From: Actinomycetota bacterium
GTDB taxonomy: Bacteria; Actinomycetota; Actinomycetes; Acidothermales; Acidothermaceae
NCBI GenBank assembly: GCA_003134755.1
Contig: PLCK01000119.1
Location: 1-5,847 of the forward strand
Direction of reading: 5' to 3'
DNA length: 5,847 nt
In this document: piece after piece, positions 1 to 4,586 of the stretch
Layout of the letters: every line of letters begins with the position of its first letter
Position numbering within the stretch: the first letter of the stretch is position 1
Program-made: the position numbers and the translations under genes
Notes under the pieces: generated by a model
Told to the model about the DNA's origin: nothing
The model's input: only the letters and a program-made list of their open reading frames with translations
The model's database searches: none

Positions 1-15
1 TGTCGTGAACTCAGA

Positions 16-39
16 CACCCTCGTCTCCACCCTCGTCTC
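16..39. repeat. Perfect 12-bp tandem repeat, two copies
   Basis: The unit CACCCTCGTCTC occurs at 16-27 and again at 28-39 without a mismatch. It lies just inside the left edge of the window, in DNA with no convincing gene on either strand. Short subterminal direct repeats of this kind can be protein-binding sites at transposon ends, but nothing else here proves that, so the role is unknown. Confidence 0.8.
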
Positions 40-79
40 ATCAGCGTTTCCGCAGGTACACGGCTGTTCTGGTCCTCTC

Positions 80-100
80 GTCCGCCTTCTGTAGGCGGAC
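80..100 (-). terminator. Hairpin terminator after the methyltransferase remnant
   Basis: GTCCGCC at 80-86 and GGCGGAC at 94-100 form a perfect 7-bp stem around a 7-nt loop. Read on the minus strand, it begins 3 nt after the TAG stop at 104-106 of the methyltransferase fragment. There is no U-tract, which is common for actinobacterial intrinsic terminators. The position directly behind a stop codon is the main support. Confidence 0.55.
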
Positions 101-103
101 CCG

Positions 104-346
104 CTACGGGACGTGCGCGATCAGCACGCGGACGTTCACGCGCTCTGCGTACGGCGCCGCCTGGGCCAGTGCATGGCCTAGCTCGGACGAGAACCGGGCC
201 TGGTCACCGGGGGCTGGGAGCTTGTCGGACATGGCTGAGAACACGCCGCCGACGATCTGGTCAAGGTTGAGGGCGTCGGTGTAGTCCACCCTGATCTCCT
301 CGGTGTCATAGCCGAGAGCACGAAGCTCGCGTCTGTACCTCGTGCA
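104..346 (-). pseudogene. C-terminal remnant of a probable SAM-dependent methyltransferase
   Basis: The open frame runs from just after an in-frame TAG (347-349) to the TAG at 104-106, about 80 codons. The readable peptide includes RRELRALGYDTEEI, DQIVGGVFSAMSDKLP and YAERVNVRVLIAHVP. This pattern (a short helix, a strand, then V-G-G-x-x-S-A-M-S, a helix and a final strand) is what I associate with the last ~80 residues of actinobacterial class I methyltransferases of about 250-270 residues. The SAM-binding Rossmann part, with its G-x-G-x-G loop, is absent, so the piece cannot be an active enzyme alone. A GTG at 287-289 could start a 61-residue peptide, but family-like sequence continues upstream of it and no ribosome site is evident. 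I therefore read it as a truncated gene. The family call rests on memory of the motif and is moderate. A small protein of unknown role remains possible. Confidence 0.5.
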
Positions 347-398
347 CTACCTGCCAATCGAGCAACTTCGAGTAGAAGCCGGCAAGTGACGCCGGGCG
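339..398 (-). pseudogene. 20-residue remnant of a VOC/glyoxalase-type protein
   Basis: On the minus strand, between a TAA at 399-401 and the point where the frame departs from the methyltransferase remnant, one frame reads RPASLAGFYSKLLDWQVVHE. This closely resembles the first helix and strand of VOC-superfamily proteins, usually D-P-x-x-L-A-x-F-Y-x-x-L-L-G-W-x-V-V. The usual N-terminal strand and everything after this segment are missing, and the expected Gly before Trp is Asp. Reading straight on, the methyltransferase-like sequence continues in another frame within a few bases (near 338-346). The stretch is therefore either a fusion of two gene scraps or a frameshifted single gene. It is too short for a firm assignment. 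Confidence 0.4.
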
Positions 399-423
399 TT
401 AACGATCTCCTTCACTGGGCGGA

Positions 424-463
424 ACCCCCCGAGAAGGGGCACGCACGCCTGTCCTCGGGGGGT
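424..463 (-). terminator. Second hairpin downstream of the alanine-rich gene
   Basis: ACCCCCCGAG at 424-433 pairs perfectly with CTCGGGGGGT at 454-463 (10 bp, very GC-rich). The 20-nt loop contains a further possible AGG/CCT pairing (435-437 with 448-450). It abuts the hairpin at 464-485, so minus-strand transcripts leaving the gene at 500-1573 would meet two terminator-like structures in series. Confidence 0.6.
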
Positions 464-485
464 GCGATCACGTAAACGTGATCGC
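464..485 (-). terminator. Hairpin terminator of the alanine-rich gene
   Basis: GCGATCACG at 464-472 and CGTGATCGC at 477-485 form a perfect 9-bp stem with a 4-nt loop. At the DNA level it is a 10+10 bp inverted repeat with a 2-bp centre. On the minus strand it starts 14 nt beyond the TAG stop at 500-502. The placement fits an intrinsic terminator. The compact symmetry could also serve as a protein-binding site, but its position behind a stop favours termination. Confidence 0.65.
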
Positions 486-499
486 CCCGCATGACGGTT

Positions 500-1573
500 C
501 TAAGCGTCTGGCTCGCGCTCGAAGTGGCCGCGGGTTGCTAGTTGTGCGTTGAGCCACGCGAGCTCCTCGGCAATCGCGAGCAATGCATAGCCCTGCGCGG
601 CAGCGAAGGATTCATGCGGGCGCGGGGAGACGGCGGCCAGCAGTTGCTCGGCCTTGGCGGCCGGCCCGATCGGTATCGCGATGTCCCGCCGCAGCTTCTG
701 CTCGGCGATGTCGGCAAGGTTCACGACCGCGTCCAGGGGACCGAACACGGACTGGAACTGCCACATCAGTGGCTCCGCTAACTCGGGTGTCCACTCTTCC
801 CTCGTGGGAAAGCCCGACCGTTCGTCCGCAGAATCGGCCACTGGCTCACCATCCAGCTCGATCTGCACCGCAGCGGCGGCGAGCGCCACTGACACGGCTT
901 CGGCAGCGGTGTTCCCTGCCCTGACGGCGGTCTTGGCGGCGGCGGCAGACGCCGCGATCACCATCGCCTCGGCAATCGCAGCGGCTTCGGCAGCGGTGTC
1001 TGCGGCGGCACGAGCGGCGGTAGCCGCAGCGGCCTCCGCGGTCTGCCTGGCTCGCACGGTCGCCTTCTCGGCTGCGGCGGTTGCGGCGGTGACCATCGCG
1101 TAGGCCGTGGCAGCCGCGTCGGCGGCCAGTTCGGCGGCAGCCTCTGCAGTGATCGCCCCGCCGACGGTGTGCCTGGCGCGCTCAGCAGCGGCGGCCGCGG
1201 CGGAGAAGGCTGCCTTGATCATCGCTTCGGCGACAGCGTCAGCCTGCGCGACGACGTCGGCGGCTGCTTCGGCCGCAACGTCCTTTGCCGCGGCTGCGGT
1301 ACGCCGGGCCCTGTCGGCCGCCTTGGCCGCGGCTGCGGATGCGGCCTTGACCATCGCTTCCGCCGTGAGCAGCGCCTCGGTGGCAATCGCGGCAGCAGCT
1401 TCGGCCGCGATCGCCTCGGCCGCCGTGACCGCGGCTTCTTGGGCGGCCGATGCCGTCCCAAGATCGACGGACGCAGGGTTGAGGTCGACCGTGGATGCAG
1501 GGTCGAGATCGACTCTGTGCGTGGTGACCTCGGCGGCAACGACCTTGGTTGACATGCGCGGGACCAACGACAT
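500..1573 (-). CDS. Alanine-rich helical repeat protein of unknown function
   Basis: I do not recognise the family of this 357-residue protein. Residues 21-42 carry three short repeats (VDLDPAST, VDLNPAS, VDLGTAS). Residues ~49-222 are four units of 44, 44, 42 and 44 residues, dominated by alanine with spaced Glu, Asp, Lys and Arg. Each contains a block like MVKAASAAAAKAADRARRT, with Met at residues 74, 118, 160 and 204. Residues ~238-357 are ordinary, non-repetitive and probably helical, with EEWTPELAEPLMWQFQSVFG and AIAEELAWLNAQLATRG. No signal peptide or membrane segment is seen. The repeats suggest a long helix or coiled coil; 44 is four 11-residue periods, as in LEA-like and apolipoprotein-like helices. 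I start at 1573 because GAGGAG lies 10 nt upstream. An in-frame ATG 15 codons upstream (1618) would put that site inside the gene, and the ATG at 1555 lacks a site. The gene is monocistronic, with its own spacer and terminators. Confidence 0.8.
   Translation of the reverse strand: MSLVPRMSTKVVAAEVTTHRVDLDPASTVDLNPASVDLGTASAAQEAAVTAAEAIAAEAAAAIATEALLTAEAMVKAASAAAAKAADRARRTAAAAKDVAAEAAADVVAQADAVAEAMIKAAFSAAAAAAERARHTVGGAITAEAAAELAADAAATAYAMVTAATAAAEKATVRARQTAEAAAATAARAAADTAAEAAAIAEAMVIAASAAAAKTAVRAGNTAAEAVSVALAAAAVQIELDGEPVADSADERSGFPTREEWTPELAEPLMWQFQSVFGPLDAVVNLADIAEQKLRRDIAIPIGPAAKAEQLLAAVSPRPHESFAAAQGYALLAIAEELAWLNAQLATRGHFEREPDA
908..1429 (-). repeat. Four tandem in-frame repeats of 126-132 bp
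   Basis: Within the alanine-rich gene, the codons for the conserved Met of each unit lie at 1352-1354, 1220-1222, 1094-1096 and 962-964. The spacings are 132, 126 and 132 bp. Each Met is preceded by a 23-25-residue tail (for example AAEAAADVVAQADAVAEA) and followed by a 19-residue head ending in Thr. The copies have diverged in DNA but hold the same frame, so the unit was probably duplicated long ago and kept under protein-level selection. Confidence 0.75.
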
Positions 1574-1583
1574 GTGGCGACCA

Positions 1584-1589
1584 CTCCTC
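1584..1589 (-). promoter_or_regulatory. Ribosome binding site deciding the start at 1573
   Basis: CTCCTC on the plus strand is GAGGAG on the minus strand, 10 nt before the ATG at 1571-1573. It is the only good Shine-Dalgarno match near the candidate starts of the alanine-rich gene. It favours that ATG over the in-frame ones at 1618 and 1555. Confidence 0.6.
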
Positions 1590-1612
1590 AGAGAGCAACG
1601 CAACCCGATACA

Positions 1613-1618
1613 GGTCAA
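1613..1618 (-). promoter_or_regulatory. Possible -35 element for the alanine-rich gene
   Basis: TTGACC is read on the minus strand about 40 nt before the start codon. No convincing -10 hexamer sits 16-18 bp downstream; the sequence there is CTCTCT. This is only a weak candidate for a housekeeping-sigma promoter. Confidence 0.2.
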
Positions 1619-1679
1619 CCTCGTCCTGGCGACCGGTGGTCTGAGGACTTCTCAGGGTGATTCATTGCCCGGCGAAGAA

Positions 1680-1691
1680 CCCGAGGTCGGG
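1680..1691 (-). terminator. Weak candidate terminator of the sigma factor operon
   Basis: CCCGA and TCGGG flank a 2-bp centre. On the minus strand the stem is followed by TTCTT and lies about 76 nt after the sigma gene stop. The neighbouring 10-bp palindrome GCGGGCCCGC (1694-1703) could add to the structure. The stem is short, so this is tentative. Confidence 0.25.
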
Positions 1692-1767
1692 CGGCGGGCC
1701 CGCTCGAGGACTGCACGACGTGGATCGCCTAGTCGATGGTCGCCTTATGGCCGGCGTAGCTGACAAG

Positions 1768-3033
1768 TCACTCCGCGCCGCGTAGATCGGCGTCCACTGC
1801 GTGAAGTCTGGTCTCGAGATAACGCAACTCGGCGACGCTCGGGCACAACGCGGCCGCTTTCCGGTACGCGGCCGCTGCTTCCTCGAGTCGACCCAGCCGT
1901 TCGAGCAGATGTCCACGCGCGGCCGGCAACCGGTGGCCGAGCGTCGCGGCGTCCGGATGAGTGGTGAGCGCGTCAAGGATGTCGAGTCCGGCCTGCGGGC
2001 CGTTGACCTCGGCGACGGGTACCGCGCGGTTGAGCGCCACCAGCGGGCCAGGCATCAGTTGCTCGAGAATTCCATACAGGGCAAGGATTTGCGGCCAATC
2101 GGTCTCGGCGGCGGTGGCTGCCTCGGCATGCACCGCGGCTATCGCCGCCTGGATCTGATAGCGCCCGACCGGCCCGTCGATCAGCACCTGCTCGACGAGG
2201 CGAACGCCTTCGGCGATCTGTTCCCGGTTCCACAGCGCCCGGTCCTGTGCGGCGAGCGGGACGAGCCGGCCTGCGGCGTCGGCGCGGCCGATGCGGCGGC
2301 CGTCGTGCAGGAGCATCAGCGCGAGTAGTGCCGCAACTGTCGAGTCGGCAGGCAGCAGGGCATGCAACAGACGCCCGAGTCGGATCGCCTCGTGGCAGAG
2401 ATCAACCCGCACCACGTCGCTTCCGCGCGTGTTCGCGTACCCGGCATTGAAGATGAGATACACGACTTGGAGAACGGCCTCGGTCCGGCGCAGCAACGAT
2501 TCCTCGGCGGGTAGGTCGAATGAGATGCCGGCCGCCACGATCTTTCTCTTCGCGCGCACGATGCGTTGCGCCATCGTCGCTTCGGGCACGAGGAACGCCT
2601 GGGCGATCTCGGTGGTCGTCAGGCCGCCCACCGCCCGCAGGGTCAGCGCAACGCGGGGCTCGTCGGCCAGCGCAGGGTGGCAGCACATGAAGATGAGCCG
2701 CAACTCGTCGTCGTCCAACGGGGTGAGTTCGTCGTCGAGCGCGGACGTCGTCGGCGGCGGCGACCAGGCGGCCAACTCCTTGTCCAGTCGACGGTCTTCA
2801 TGTTGCAGCCGATCGAAGAGCCGATGCCGCGCGGCGGTGACCAGCCACCCCGTCGGGTTGCCCGGCACGCCGGACGCCGACCAAGTCTGCCAAGCGGACA
2901 GCACCGCCTCCTGCATCGCGTCTTCGGTGTATTCGAAGTTGCGGTAGCGACGAACGAGGGCACCCAGCGCGCGCGGCGCATGCTCACGGAGCAACTGCTC
3001 GACCGGCTCGGGATCGCGGGTGCGCTCGCTCAT
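1768..3033 (-). CDS. ECF42-type RNA polymerase sigma factor
   Basis: This 421-residue cytoplasmic factor would direct RNA polymerase to a small set of promoters. Region sigma-2 lies at ~12-80 (RRYRNFEYTEDAMQEAVLSA, then GNPTGWLVTAARHRLFDRLQ). Region sigma-4 lies at ~110-165 (LRLIFMCCHPAL, then LTTTEIAQAFLVPEATMAQR as the helix-turn-helix). A ~240-residue C-terminal extension follows: a DUF6596-like part at ~180-285 (VVYLIFNAGYANT, LCHEAIRLGRLLHALLP, LALMLLHDGRR) and a TPR-like tail at ~365-412 (LLERLGRLEEAAAAYRKAAAL). Classic ECF factors are near 200 residues; the long extension and the DGPF neighbour define group ECF42. In that group the extension is thought to control activity in place of an anti-sigma factor, and none is visible here. 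The gene begins 27 nt after the DGPF stop. Its own ribosome site is weak, suggesting translational coupling. From memory, relatives usually read NEGY and DARR where this one has NAGY (196-199) and DGRR. Confidence 0.93.
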   Translation of the reverse strand: MSERTRDPEPVEQLLREHAPRALGALVRRYRNFEYTEDAMQEAVLSAWQTWSASGVPGNPTGWLVTAARHRLFDRLQHEDRRLDKELAAWSPPPTTSALDDELTPLDDDELRLIFMCCHPALADEPRVALTLRAVGGLTTTEIAQAFLVPEATMAQRIVRAKRKIVAAGISFDLPAEESLLRRTEAVLQVVYLIFNAGYANTRGSDVVRVDLCHEAIRLGRLLHALLPADSTVAALLALMLLHDGRRIGRADAAGRLVPLAAQDRALWNREQIAEGVRLVEQVLIDGPVGRYQIQAAIAAVHAEAATAAETDWPQILALYGILEQLMPGPLVALNRAVPVAEVNGPQAGLDILDALTTHPDAATLGHRLPAARGHLLERLGRLEEAAAAYRKAAALCPSVAELRYLETRLHAVDADLRGAE

Positions 3034-3060
3034 CGTCTCGTCACTTCACCATCACACGGA

Positions 3061-3432
3061 TCACATCGACGCGTCTGCGGCGTCTCCCATATCCATGATG
3101 GGACGCACCTCGACGCTTCCGAACGCGACGTCGGGAATCTTGGCCGCAAGCTCAAGGGCCCGATCAAGGTCCTTCACATCGACCAAGTAGTAACCGGCCA
3201 GGTGTTCCTTGGTCTCGGCGAAAGGCCCGTCAGTAATTCCCGCCTTGCCGTCACGAACCCGCACGGTTGAAGCCGTGTCGACTCCGGTGAGTGCTTCGCC
3301 GCCGACCATCTCGCCGCTGGCCGTGATCTCTTTCGTGAACGTCCAGTAGTCGTTGGACAACGCGTCGTTCTGTTCTTTCGTCAGGCTCGGCCGGGTCGTC
3401 GGGTTCGTGTAGATCAGCAGCAGGTAGCGCAT
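3061..3432 (-). CDS. DGPF/YCII-family protein, first gene of the ECF42 operon
   Basis: This small soluble protein of 123 residues begins MRYLLLIYTNP, the standard opening of YCII-related proteins. It carries the signature DGPFAETKEHLAGYYLVD at residues 68-85 and ends in a ferredoxin-like strand (SVEVRPIMDMG). Family members are ~110-150 residues and form dimeric alpha/beta barrels. Their biochemical activity is not firmly known. DGPF genes are the hallmark partners of ECF42 sigma factors and are thought to be their targets. The ATG at 3432 is chosen because GGAGG sits 5 nt upstream and the family N-terminus begins exactly there. The frame stays open far upstream to 4182, but that part overlaps the XRE gene and does not look like protein. 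The gene leads a two-gene operon and has a strong candidate ECF42 promoter 66-92 bp upstream. Confidence 0.93.
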   Translation of the reverse strand: MRYLLLIYTNPTTRPSLTKEQNDALSNDYWTFTKEITASGEMVGGEALTGVDTASTVRVRDGKAGITDGPFAETKEHLAGYYLVDVKDLDRALELAAKIPDVAFGSVEVRPIMDMGDAADASM

Positions 3433-3437
3433 CGTGA

Positions 3438-3442
3438 CCTCC
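3438..3442 (-). promoter_or_regulatory. Ribosome binding site of the DGPF gene
   Basis: GGAGG on the minus strand lies 5 nt before the ATG at 3430-3432. It fixes this start against the long upstream extension of the same open frame. Confidence 0.8.
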
Positions 3443-3497
3443 AGGGTCGGTCGGGCTCGGTTCCGCGCACCGCCGGAAACGGTCGCGTCGCCTGGTT

Positions 3498-3524
3498 GAC
3501 GCCCAGCAGCGGGTGTAATCGACA
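3498..3524 (-). promoter_or_regulatory. Candidate ECF42-dependent promoter of the DGPF-sigma operon
   Basis: On the minus strand, TGTCGA (3524-3519) is followed after exactly 17 bp by CGTC (3501-3498). As I recall from published work on ECF42 in Streptomyces, the group's promoter is TGTCGA at -35 and CG(A/T)C at -10, found ahead of DGPF genes. The site sits in the gap between the XRE gene stop (3566) and the DGPF start (3432). It predicts a leader of roughly 55-60 nt. I checked several other TGTCGA copies in the window (near 1980, 2339, 4036 and 4184); they lie inside genes and lack CGWC at this spacing. The implied logic is positive autoregulation of the operon. Confidence 0.75.
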
Positions 3525-3565
3525 GCTCCGGCCAATCAATCGCGACCGCTGTCCGGCTGACCTGC

Positions 3566-4453
3566 TCAGGGCTGGACCCGCTGGACGCCGCCGATGGCGC
3601 CGGCGACGCGCAGACGGGTGAGCGTTTCGCGAGGCAGATCATCGGCGGGGACGTAGACGACAACCCGATGCTCGGGCATCTCCGACACCGCGAGGCTGGT
3701 GGATGAGAACTGCAACTCGCCCAGGAGGGGATGGCGGAAGTGCTTGAAGCGGCGCGCGCCGGGACGAGCCACGTCGTGTCGGGCCCAGAGTTGGGCGAAT
3801 TCGGGGCTGCGTACGGACAGCAGCCTGATGAACTCGGTCCACGAGGGTTCGTCGACGTGCTGCGCGAAGGACGCGCGCAGGCTCGCGACGATGAGCGGAC
3901 CCTCCTCGTCGAAGTTGACGAAGCGGGACCGGATCTCGGGCTCGCAAAAGCAGCACCACACGATGTTGCGTGCCTCGCACGGGACGCTGTGCCAACCGTG
4001 AACGACGTCGGCGTAGGGCTGGTTCCAGGCGAGGATGTCGAGCCTGGCGTTGACGAGCATGGCCGGAAGTGGATTGATCGACGCGATGATCTCCAGCACC
4101 GCCGCGGGCAACAACAGCAGTCCGAGCTCGACGGGCAACGCCGGGACGTCGGCCAGCCGGTAGAGGTGCTCCCGCTCGGCATTGTCGAGCCGAAGGGTTC
4201 GCGGCACCGCCTGGAGTACCTGCACGCTTGCGTTGATCGGACGCCCCTGCTCCAGCCAGGTGTACCAGGTGACCCCCACCCCAGCCAGCTGTGCGAGCTC
4301 TTCCCGGCGCAGGCCGGCCGTCCGGCGGCGGTTGCCAGGCGGTAGCCCGGCGTCGGCCGGGCTCAGCCTCGCTCGCCGATCGCGCAGGAATGCGGCGAGC
4401 TCTCCCCGTCTCGCCGTCGTCCGACCCGGGGTGTGCACCTCGGCGGCTGTCAT
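3566..4453 (-). CDS. XRE-family regulator with MmyB-like ligand-binding domain
   Basis: This 295-residue DNA-binding protein has an N-terminal helix-turn-helix at ~18-100 (LRREELAQLAGVGVTWYTWL, then QGRPINASVQVLQAVPRTLR and EREHLYRLAD). The rest is the ligand-binding domain of the MmyB/MLTR type, with LVNARLDILAWNQPYADVV at ~133-151 and SWTEFIRLLSVRSPEFAQLW at ~204-223. The length is normal for the family, which is abundant in actinomycetes. Members often lie next to, and are thought to control, a divergent gene; here that is the MFS transporter, so it is probably a repressor of the pump that responds to a small molecule (inference). Two oddities stand out: Pro84 sits in the last helix of the helix-turn-helix, where relatives usually have Ala, and a cysteine cluster occurs at Cys167, 168 and 170, with Cys159 close by. 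The ATG at 4453 has only a weak ribosome site, and a GTG five codons later is an alternative. Confidence 0.9.
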   Translation of the reverse strand: MTAAEVHTPGRTTARRGELAAFLRDRRARLSPADAGLPPGNRRRTAGLRREELAQLAGVGVTWYTWLEQGRPINASVQVLQAVPRTLRLDNAEREHLYRLADVPALPVELGLLLLPAAVLEIIASINPLPAMLVNARLDILAWNQPYADVVHGWHSVPCEARNIVWCCFCEPEIRSRFVNFDEEGPLIVASLRASFAQHVDEPSWTEFIRLLSVRSPEFAQLWARHDVARPGARRFKHFRHPLLGELQFSSTSLAVSEMPEHRVVVYVPADDLPRETLTRLRVAGAIGGVQRVQP

Positions 4454-4494
4454 CTGCCCATCATCAGGTGCGGGATCGGCCGTTGCCTACCCAA

Positions 4495-4507
4495 TTCCGG
4501 ACTGGAA
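4495..4507. promoter_or_regulatory. Imperfect palindrome, possible operator in the divergent gap
   Basis: TTCCGGACTGGAA is a 13-bp near-palindrome; five of its six dyad pairs match. It lies 42 bp upstream of the XRE start and 79 bp upstream of the transporter start, inside the 133-bp shared intergenic region (4454-4586). This is where an autoregulating repressor of both genes would bind. No clear -10/-35 pair could be set for either gene, and the palindrome could be chance. Confidence 0.25.
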
Positions 4508-4586
4508 CGGGAGCCTGCCAGGTAGTGGTGGTAACAGGATCGACGGGCTCTCGGTACCTGTCGGGAACGCATGTCAGGCTGGATGC

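Noticed and set aside
500..1618. Longer start of the alanine-rich protein at 1618
   Set aside because: The added 15 residues look non-coding and contain the GAGGAG ribosome site used by the ATG at 1573.
654..1763. Plus-strand Ala-rich open frames opposite the repeat gene
   Set aside because: They mirror the GCC/GGC-rich repeats, are split by a stop, and lack a ribosome site and any non-repetitive domain.
1662..1976. Minus-strand 104-codon frame overlapping the sigma factor 3' end
   Set aside because: It is Arg/Ser/Pro-rich, out of frame with the sigma gene, and has no ribosome site or family resemblance.
1980..1985. Additional TGTCGA copies as ECF42 promoters (also near 2339, 4036 and 4184)
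   Set aside because: All lie inside coding sequence and none has CGAC or CGTC 17 bp downstream.
2566..3270. Plus-strand 234-codon open frame opposite the sigma factor
   Set aside because: It is an antisense shadow of a high-GC gene. It crosses two real genes and has no recognisable domain.
3061..4182. A 373-codon open frame covering the DGPF gene with a long N-terminal extension
   Set aside because: The extension is a low-quality Ser/Arg/Pro-rich shadow of the XRE gene in another frame. The family N-terminus MRYLLLIY and a GGAGG site place the start at 3432.
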